Of a stretch of DNA of 64,000 nucleotides, positions 57,914 through 64,000 are shown one piece after another (position 1 is the first letter of the stretch; every line of letters begins with the position of its first letter). Source of the stretch: Candidatus Zixiibacteriota bacterium (GTDB lineage: Bacteria; Zixibacteria; MSB-5A5; GN15; FEB-12); contig JACZXB010000010.1 in the NCBI GenBank assembly GCA_022571845.1, positions 1-64,000 of the forward strand, written 5' to 3'. Position numbers and translations under genes: made by a program. The notes under the pieces are model-generated. The model had not been told where the DNA came from and searched no databases. It was given only the letters and a program-made list of their open reading frames with translations.

Positions 57914-58760
57914 AGCCGTCTTTTCCTTTCGCTTTGGAGCCAAGTCTATATATCAGACTGATGTTGTGAGAATAGCCTAAAGCCGGATGAAATGAACCGG
58001 CGTATGATATCATGCCTCGTTCGACAAATTTCAGTTCCATGCCACCGCCAATTTTAAATGGCGCGCTCGAAATCCCCCAATAGAAATTGCCCTTGTCAGA
58101 AACAACTATTTTCTGTGCAACAGCAAGCGTAGTTTCTTCGTTTTTCTGTGAAGTTATTCGAGCCATAATAGAGTACGCCCTTTTACCTTTCAGTTCTCCG
58201 TAGAATGAATAATCAGGTTTCAGCTCAGAAGAACCCTCAAGCAATGTCGGTGAGTTCAAATTGTCAAACGAAGCGGCCAGATATAGGCGCTGCATTCTAA
58301 AAGAAAAGCCAGCGCCAACGGCTGCCGCCCGAAGTGAACCATAGAACCCGCCAAAATCGTATTCGACTCCCGAGATATTTAATGACAGACCAAAATGCTT
58401 GCGCAAATAGCCGAGACTTGTCCGCAAAGTCTTTTCTGCATAAAAGTCTCTCTGGCCCAGCTGTGCTATTCCTGCAGCTAATATAAAATGACCTACTCTG
58501 GTCGCTGCCACCAGATAGGCCCGGTCAAGTTCTTTGATTTCAAATTCCCTTAAGGCCCCGGCCTCAAATATCCATTCGTTTTGGGCGATTCCTGAAGTCG
58601 GCAGCTGAAGCAACGTTGAAGCTGACGGTTCAGATAATAGCAGCGTCCCTCCCATTCCCAGACCTCGGCTGGTAACAAACTCAAAAGCCTGTGAGCTGCC
58701 GGCCGAAAACAGCAGCGCAAAAATAAGAAAGCAAAAGTTTTGGACCGGCCGGTTCCTCAT
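57906..58760 (-). CDS. PorV/UPF0164-like outer-membrane beta-barrel protein
   Basis: 284 residues with a signal peptide (to about residue 25, SSQAFEF). RGLGMGGTLLLSEPSASTLLQLP resembles the opening of PorV/FadL-like barrels that read 'GMGG-A-x-x-A', and repeated amphipathic strands (HFILAAGIAQLGQRDFY, FYGSLRAAAVGAGFSFR) end with an aromatic strand. It overlaps the lamin-tail gene by four bases, indicating coupled translation and a shared envelope role. A function as a type IX secretion partner is possible but no other T9SS gene is in view. Confidence 0.65.
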   Translation of the reverse strand: MRNRPVQNFCFLIFALLFSAGSSQAFEFVTSRGLGMGGTLLLSEPSASTLLQLPTSGIAQNEWIFEAGALREFEIKELDRAYLVAATRVGHFILAAGIAQLGQRDFYAEKTLRTSLGYLRKHFGLSLNISGVEYDFGGFYGSLRAAAVGAGFSFRMQRLYLAASFDNLNSPTLLEGSSELKPDYSFYGELKGKRAYSIMARITSQKNEETTLAVAQKIVVSDKGNFYWGISSAPFKIGGGMELKFVERGMISYAGSFHPALGYSHNISLIYRLGSKAKGKDGFE

Positions 58761-60412
58761 CGCGCTACCACCACCGGTTTTTTTACTGAGCGTTCCCCGC
58801 GGGCTTCAAACAGGACTATATAAATTCCAACAGGTGCCCGGCGGCCGTCATCGAATTTTCCGTCCCAGCCATATGATGATGCCATAAACAGTTCGTCATC
58901 TAAAATAGAACGTATCTGGCGTCCATACCTGTCAAAAATCTTGAGGCTGTATGATTCGGCTTGAGGCGATTCTATAAAAATTATAACTGTGTCCTGATAA
59001 CCGTCCCCGTCAGGTGAAAAGTGGCTCGGCTCAATTCTGAGACTGACCGATTCTCCGCTCGATGAAAATACGACCCGGTTTAATTCTCCCGGACTCCCCC
59101 CGCTATTCTCCGAACGCCCCCAGATTCCTTCATCGACGCCGCTTTCGACCCGCGACCAGCTAAAATTATCACCGTAACCTGAAGCGTAATCAAAACTGTC
59201 AGCCAAAATATTAAAAGAATCCAATAATTTCACTACATCGCCGGAATTATTCAACACCGACCAGCCTGCAGGCTGAATGAGCCTGCCAAAATAAAATGGA
59301 TAAAAACTTGTAAACTCTGAACTGTCCTGAGCTAAAACGACATATTCTCCCGGAGAAACCCAGATTTGATTTGAAGTTATTAATTTGACAGAGTTAGCAT
59401 CACCAATCTGCCAGCCGTTTAAATCTACGTCAAAATTTGATATGTTTTTCAGCTCAACCCATTCAGTCGCCAGCGGCGCTTTTGGGTCTGGCAAAAATTC
59501 ATTGATAATAAGAGGAGGAAATTCACTGCCGGGCGCTACAAACGAGATTTGGTTATTGTAAAGACGATCGTCATCGGGGAGTTTCACTCTTAAGTTTTCA
59601 TACAGCCCGGTCAAAAAATAAGTTCGCTTGATTAACGTGGTGAACCCCGGCAGTGCCTCGGGTAAGTCAATAATATCGATTGTATCGACAGGCGGTTGGC
59701 TGGTATCGGCGCTTTCTCTGAACAAGTGGAGAGCAGCTCCGCTAATAGTTGTAAAACTCCTGTTTAATATATGAACTGTAATCGAAGTTGCACTATCAAT
59801 TGAAAACACTTCGACTTTTTCTAAAGACAGATCGTTAGCAAGTGGCGACACAGAATTAACCAGCGCGGGACTGCTTCCCGACGGGTCCACCGACTGCTCT
59901 ATCCGGCTTGAGTCCACGAACGTTCTCTCCCAGGAGGTGCCGTCTTTGCCGGAACTGCTCCAGACAAATTCTGAGACAAGGTTAGGAAACGCATCATACA
60001 GCCTGATAGTACCGCCTGAATTCAGTAACGAGAAATCTGCTGGCTGTGGAATCTGAATTGAACTTTCAAACGGAGTATCTCCCCAAAAACCGGAACTGTC
60101 TCCCCATCTGGTCTCGAAACCCGGAGAGAAAGAGTCTCCTATAAGTTTTTTGCAGATAATATAATATTCAAAAGGGGCCAGCCGGAGAGTTGGTGAAAAC
60201 AAAACGGTATCGCTGCCGACAACCAGAGTGTGACTATTTATAAATGCCTGGCTGGCAGAATTATTGTAAAGCTCTATCCATTCCAAACTGGTGCTTGACC
60301 CCGGTTCATTGGACATAACTTCGTTAATTACGATGGCAGAAAAAACAGACGACGCCATATGAAGCATCAATATCACAACTAACAGAGTAAGTATCAGACG
60401 TCCGTTTCTCAT
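58757..60412 (-). CDS. secreted protein with two lamin-tail domains and a FlgD-like C-terminus
   Basis: 551 residues. A signal peptide (to about residue 26, SSVFSAI) precedes a first LTD (IVINEVMSNEPGSSTSLEWIELYNNS...) and a second at about 300-420 (PLIINEFLPDPKAPLATEWVELKNISNFDVDLNGWQIGD). The C-terminal ~90 residues read SLRIEPSHFSPDGDGYQDTVIIF ... SLKIFDRYGRQIRSIL ... YGWDGKFDDGRRAPVGIYIVLFEA, the FlgD-Ig/gliding-type domain of FCB surface proteins. Probably surface-exposed. It overlaps both neighbours by four bases. Confidence 0.85.
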   Translation of the reverse strand: MRNGRLILTLLVVILMLHMASSVFSAIVINEVMSNEPGSSTSLEWIELYNNSASQAFINSHTLVVGSDTVLFSPTLRLAPFEYYIICKKLIGDSFSPGFETRWGDSSGFWGDTPFESSIQIPQPADFSLLNSGGTIRLYDAFPNLVSEFVWSSSGKDGTSWERTFVDSSRIEQSVDPSGSSPALVNSVSPLANDLSLEKVEVFSIDSATSITVHILNRSFTTISGAALHLFRESADTSQPPVDTIDIIDLPEALPGFTTLIKRTYFLTGLYENLRVKLPDDDRLYNNQISFVAPGSEFPPLIINEFLPDPKAPLATEWVELKNISNFDVDLNGWQIGDANSVKLITSNQIWVSPGEYVVLAQDSSEFTSFYPFYFGRLIQPAGWSVLNNSGDVVKLLDSFNILADSFDYASGYGDNFSWSRVESGVDEGIWGRSENSGGSPGELNRVVFSSSGESVSLRIEPSHFSPDGDGYQDTVIIFIESPQAESYSLKIFDRYGRQIRSILDDELFMASSYGWDGKFDDGRRAPVGIYIVLFEARGERSVKKPVVVAR

Positions 60413-62037
60413 ATTTGTCCCTTTATTCCTACCGAAAAAGTTGACAGGTGCGGTTCTTTATTTTCACGCCGGTAACTGTGGCTGAATTTGGTTGAGACGG
60501 ACAGATTTTCGAACAGATCGTTTTGATTTTCAATATAGGCGTACCAGTAGTCTATCTGATTTGTGTTATGGTTATACTCTCTCAAGTTTCCCCAAACATT
60601 CATCCGCCCTAACTCTTTACTCTCAAATCTGAGATTTGCAAACAGCGACATATAATCATCTTCGGCCGTTTTTGTATTATAGGCCAAATAAGTCCTTATG
60701 CTAATTTGTGCGGATTGAAACTTCAGTTCCGCTCTTGTCCGCCTGGTTATGATTTCATTTTCGATTCTGCTTCTGCTTCTGCTCAAAAAATCGAAGCGCA
60801 GCCGCAGACTGCTGCTAAGAGAGCTAGTTAAAGCCGTAAGAAATTCAAAATTATATTCTTCGTTTTTGCTTTTTGCAAAAACAATCGAATTAACCAAAAA
60901 TATGTTCTCTGCTGGCTGCACAATCGTCTTTAACAATACTCCGCCTTGTCCGCTGCGCTTGTTCGTATATCTAAAGCCAACCCTTTCGATTTCTTCAGTC
61001 GCTGACAGATTTCCGCGCTTGGAGCCGCTGCTTAAGTCTATAAAGTCATCGCCGTAAATCCAGGTCGCGTATTTTATCTCGGCTGTGCCAAAAAAGTGCC
61101 GTCCTTCGGTCACTGCCGCAGCAAACGAAGTGCTCGTTTCTGTTTGCATTATAATTTCTGATCTGTTGTAGCCGTTATCATATTCGTAACGGTTGCCAAC
61201 TCCGTACTTGTAAAACATTACAGACTTGTCGGTATTCCTATTATGCAACTCAGAGGCATTAAACAATAGCATTGGCCTGAAATCGTTATTAAGATATTCA
61301 ACAGTTCCGGCCAGCACTGTCAAACTGTGTGTAGAATCTCTGTGATGAGAAAAAACAACTTTTGAACCAAAAGATTTTGACTTAAATCGCATACTAAATC
61401 CGTTGTGTCCGCCGTAATCAGGATATAGCAGCGACTCGCTATCAATATCTTTTGAATAACTAAACAGTTTACCCCGGTAACCGAAGAGAGTTCCCAAACC
61501 CAGCCGGTCTGAATAATTGCCTGCAATAAGGCTTCTGAGCAGACCTGAGTGCGGTTTGTATCTGACAGATCTATATACTATTCTTTCTCTCCCGGAAAAC
61601 TCACGATGCAAACGCAACAGAGTTGTTATAGAATTATTGAGATGCAATTTTATTGATGTCCGATAGCGGCTCTGTTGGCTATCGGTCAGCCTTTTTGAAA
61701 AAGAGTGAGAAACTATTACAGAAACCTGTTTCGATTGTACCGCTCTTTTAATAAAGGCATTCTTTTGATTTTCTTTTAACTCCGGCTGTGCCAGTGTTTT
61801 TGATTTTAAAAAATGCGAAAGATTAGGGATTTCATCGAAAAGATACAGGCTGCTTGAGTCAATGCCAAAGCGAATCAACTCCTGCAAAGTTATCAGCTGG
61901 ACAAAATCTATTTCACCATTTCTGAAAGCCTCCTCCAGATCTTCCTCTGAAGTATATACATAGGTAGACAATTCCTGCTGTGCCGACAGACCGGCACTGC
62001 AGAAAATCAGATATATTACAAGCCCTGCCAGCCGCAC
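60409..62037 (-). CDS. outer-membrane barrel protein with an N-terminal helical (HHH-like) region
   Basis: 542 residues with a signal peptide (to about residue 20, SAGLSAQQ). Residues 30-70 (SEEDLEEAFRNGEIDFVQLITLQELIRFGIDSSSLYLFDEIPNL) look like a degenerate helix-hairpin-helix; the rest is a large barrel with motif SLIAGNYSDRLGLGTLFGYRG, as in Bacteroidota-type HHH/barrel proteins. Many Arg/Ser/Tyr-rich strands follow. It neighbours the lamin-tail and PorV-like genes, suggesting a joint surface complex. Function is unknown. Confidence 0.65.
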   Translation of the reverse strand: MRLAGLVIYLIFCSAGLSAQQELSTYVYTSEEDLEEAFRNGEIDFVQLITLQELIRFGIDSSSLYLFDEIPNLSHFLKSKTLAQPELKENQKNAFIKRAVQSKQVSVIVSHSFSKRLTDSQQSRYRTSIKLHLNNSITTLLRLHREFSGRERIVYRSVRYKPHSGLLRSLIAGNYSDRLGLGTLFGYRGKLFSYSKDIDSESLLYPDYGGHNGFSMRFKSKSFGSKVVFSHHRDSTHSLTVLAGTVEYLNNDFRPMLLFNASELHNRNTDKSVMFYKYGVGNRYEYDNGYNRSEIIMQTETSTSFAAAVTEGRHFFGTAEIKYATWIYGDDFIDLSSGSKRGNLSATEEIERVGFRYTNKRSGQGGVLLKTIVQPAENIFLVNSIVFAKSKNEEYNFEFLTALTSSLSSSLRLRFDFLSRSRSRIENEIITRRTRAELKFQSAQISIRTYLAYNTKTAEDDYMSLFANLRFESKELGRMNVWGNLREYNHNTNQIDYWYAYIENQNDLFENLSVSTKFSHSYRRENKEPHLSTFSVGIKGQI

Positions 62038-62039
62038 TT

Positions 62040-63467
62040 TTAAGTCAGCCCATATTTTTTGAGTTTCCTGTAAAGAGTCCGCTCGCCGATGCCCAGTCTC
62101 CTGGCTGTTGCTTTTCTATTGCCGGCTGTTTTATCCAGAGTCTGCTCAATAAGCAGCCGCTCCATATCTTCGACTGTCCTGTCATAGCTGTATTTCCCCT
62201 GAATTCCGGACAATTCACTTTCATCTGCTTCGCCCGGCAGGTTTGAGGTAATCAAGTCGCGCAGCAGACGCACCTCGCTCCCTAGAGAAATAATGGCGCG
62301 GTAGATAAGTTCCTGCCCGGCCTCTTCGGTAGATTTGCCGGTCGAAACCGGCAGATGTTTGGCGGTGGAGTGCTGCTCAGTCAGAAATTTTTCTACGTCT
62401 TTATTATCTACTATGCCGCCCGGCTTAAACGCGCTCATTCGATCGGCAAAATTTTTGAGCTGCCGGACGTTCCCCGGCCAGTCAAATTTATTTAAGAGTT
62501 CCAGGGCCGAATCGGTATATGACATCCCTCTTTTGTTTTGCCAAAAATGATGCAGCAGCGGCTGGATGTCGCATTTGTGCTCTAGTAGCGAGGGCACGAT
62601 AATCTTAACAGCGCTTATCCTGAAATATAGATCTTCCCGGAATAGCTTTTCGTTTATTGCTTCCGTCAGATCTCGATTGGTCGCCGCTACAATGCGAACA
62701 TCGGCCTTTCTGACAGTCGATGAACCTACCGGATAGTAAGTGCCGTCTTCGAGTACCCGCAGAAGTTTAACCTGCATCTCCGGAGTTGTTTCACTTATTT
62801 CGTCCAAGAAAAGCGTACCGCCTTCTGCCTTGGAAAAGAGCCCTTCTCGTTTACCGACTGAGCCGGTGAAGGCGCCTTTTTCATGACCAAAAAGTTCTGA
62901 CTCCAGAAGTCCTGCGGCCAGCGCCCCGCAGTTAATGGCTACAAACGGTTTGTCGCTTCTGTTGGAATCTTTGTGGAGCGCCGAGGCTACCAGTTCTTTT
63001 CCCGAGCCGGACGGACCAACAATCAAAACAGCTACATCTGTCGCTGCAATACTTCTAATTGTCTCGGCAACTGCTTTCATCTTTGATGAACGCGCTACAA
63101 TGCCGTAGCTGTCCAGTAAATCTTTGGTAGAAAGAATTTGGTTTATTTTGTCAGACATCGCTTTGTGTCCGACATCGCCCGAAATCAGGCCGTCTAAGTA
63201 ATCAGCTGGCTCTATGCCATTTGGTTCACTTTGGGTAAGCTTCCAGATTTCAGTAAGACCGTTACCCCGCCTTATCCTTGAGGCGACCGCTGGTCTTATC
63301 TTAAAACTATCACTATCAACTATGACCAATGAAATATCGCGCTCTTTAATAAGCTGATAAAGCTGCGGCAGTTCTTCTACAATTATCCCGATTTCGCTCC
63401 AGTTAACAGAACTGCCTGACAAATTGTCACGACTTATCAAAATTGCCGTTCTTTTATCCTGCTTCAT
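62040..63467 (-). CDS. sigma-54-dependent transcriptional activator with a degenerate receiver
   Basis: 475 residues. The N-terminal ~100 residues resemble a receiver fold but lack the acidic pocket. The AAA+ core has Walker A GPSGSGKE (151-158), the sigma-54 contact loop as GAFTGS (198-203, usually GAFTGA), Walker B GGTLFLDEI (217-225) and the R-finger region AATNRDL. The C-terminal Fis-type HTH is NRKATARRLGIGERTLYRKL. It activates RpoN promoters by an unknown signal, possibly the flagellar one at 45923. It ends two bases from the barrel gene. Confidence 0.93.
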   Translation of the reverse strand: MKQDKRTAILISRDNLSGSSVNWSEIGIIVEELPQLYQLIKERDISLVIVDSDSFKIRPAVASRIRRGNGLTEIWKLTQSEPNGIEPADYLDGLISGDVGHKAMSDKINQILSTKDLLDSYGIVARSSKMKAVAETIRSIAATDVAVLIVGPSGSGKELVASALHKDSNRSDKPFVAINCGALAAGLLESELFGHEKGAFTGSVGKREGLFSKAEGGTLFLDEISETTPEMQVKLLRVLEDGTYYPVGSSTVRKADVRIVAATNRDLTEAINEKLFREDLYFRISAVKIIVPSLLEHKCDIQPLLHHFWQNKRGMSYTDSALELLNKFDWPGNVRQLKNFADRMSAFKPGGIVDNKDVEKFLTEQHSTAKHLPVSTGKSTEEAGQELIYRAIISLGSEVRLLRDLITSNLPGEADESELSGIQGKYSYDRTVEDMERLLIEQTLDKTAGNRKATARRLGIGERTLYRKLKKYGLT

Positions 63468-63469
63468 AA

Positions 63470-64000
63470 CTACTGCTGCCTCCTCCTTCTGCCTTGTCTG
63501 GCCTTCGGTGCCTTACGGCTTTTCGGCGAACGAAGTCCTTTGGCTTTTTTGGTTTGACTGATAGTCATTGTTTTTTTCTGCACTTCTTTGTCGACCAGAT
63601 TCAGCTCTATCTCGCTGGTTGTTTGATTGACAGCAACAATGCCAACATTGACCCGGTCTCCCATTCTAAAGACCCGGCGCTTTCTGCGACCAATGAGCCG
63701 GTACTGCTTTTCATCAAAATGATAATAGTCGTCATCAATCGAAGAAATCCTGACTAAGCCTTCTGCTCCCAGATTATCAAGGCGGACCCAAAATCCCCAG
63801 CGTGCGACACCTGAAACGACGCCGCCAAACTCGTCCCCAACGTGCCTGGCCATAAACTGAACCTGCTTTACCTTTATGGCTGCACGCTCGGCCGACTCGG
63901 CCACTCTTTCGGTCTCTGAACAGCGAATGGCAACCCGGTCGATTAACGAGACCACCTGAGAAGCGAATTTCTTTTTGTAGCCCTCGTTCCCTAGTGCGCG
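63470..64000 (-). CDS. rnr: ribonuclease R, C-terminal part (cut by window end)
   Basis: The frame is open to the window edge, reading R-A-L-G-N-E-G-Y-K-K-K-F-A-S-Q before an internal GTG at 63955. The segment AIRCSETERVAESAERAAIKVKQVQFMARHVG ... FGGVVSGVARWGFWVRLDNLGAEGLVRISSIDDDYYHFDEKQYRLIGRRKRRVFRMGDRV is the RNase II/R end of the RNB domain plus the S1 domain. A basic tail (KSRKAPKARQGRRRRQQ) follows, as in RNase R. It degrades structured RNA 3' to 5'. Gene start lies outside the window. Confidence 0.93.
   Translation of the reverse strand, partial: RALGNEGYKKKFASQVVSLIDRVAIRCSETERVAESAERAAIKVKQVQFMARHVGDEFGGVVSGVARWGFWVRLDNLGAEGLVRISSIDDDYYHFDEKQYRLIGRRKRRVFRMGDRVNVGIVAVNQTTSEIELNLVDKEVQKKTMTISQTKKAKGLRSPKSRKAPKARQGRRRRQQ

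Noticed and set aside
1-64000. CRISPR array or cas genes
   Set aside because: No regularly spaced short repeats and no Cas-like protein were seen.

Overview
The window reads as a chromosomal segment of a flagellated, double-membrane bacterium from the FCB side of the tree. Zixibacteria or a close candidate lineage is my best guess. This rests on secreted proteins with lamin-tail domains and FlgD-like C-terminal beta-domains, outer-membrane barrel proteins, a sigma-54 regulator, an FlbD/DUF2225/PilZ-bearing flagellar operon and the secreted-protein style of several ORFs. No rRNA or other decisive marker is present, so this is inference.

Region 1 (1-25.7 kb) is an accessory stretch bounded by the 3' half of a tRNA-Leu at the left edge and a complete tRNA-Ser(GCU) at 25.58-25.67 kb. 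It holds an hsdR fragment, an unrecognised gene pair, and the replication/control module of an integrative element: two small ORFs, a fused primase-helicase, an excisionase-like HTH protein and a second HTH protein. Next come a GC-richer patch (amino-acid permease and exported Pcm), a cyclase-like lipoprotein, a truncated queF, archease-rtcB, and DinB and ABM proteins. The right part is a layered island. Three direct copies of a ~175 bp repeat (R1, at 17.0, 18.9 and 24.2 kb) end in a tRNA-3'-end-like sequence. Two of them lie directly behind the 3' end of a tyrosine recombinase gene, one intact beside tRNA-Ser and one reduced to a C-terminal fragment. A second repeat (R2, at 8.8 and 18.1 kb) follows the excisionase gene and its decayed copy. 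Between R1 copies sit a YbaK-type deacylase, a cysteine-rich lipoprotein, a 54-residue ORF, and a DtxR-controlled metal cluster (multicopper oxidase, ZIP transporter with an extracytoplasmic domain, cupredoxin, outer-membrane channel).

Region 2 (25.8-45.9 kb) is one long leftward flagellar transcription unit. It runs motE-like, fliK, flgD, TIGR02530-type gene, flgE, flbD, fliL, fliM, fliN, fliO, fliP, fliQ, fliR, flhB, flhA, flhF, a tiny coupled ORF, fliA, two small ORFs, DUF2225, PilZ, a secreted protein, a helical protein and a receiver protein. A near-consensus sigma-54 promoter precedes its first gene. No flhG is present between flhF and fliA.

Region 3 (46-64 kb) is core chromosome, nearly all leftward: mtaB; cmk-plsC-rpsA, with a clear rpsA terminator and a structured leader; an envelope-stress-like unit (RNase H-like ORF, holA, ECF sigma, anti-sigma, PspC, LiaF-like); one rightward lipoprotein; and an unit with overlapping or near-touching ends: rnr (cut by the window end), a sigma-54 activator, an HHH/beta-barrel protein, a lamin-tail protein, a PorV-like barrel and dgt.

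The most unusual content is the R1/R2/motif family of the island, with its decayed recombinase and excisionase copies, together with the metal-handling cluster it encloses.
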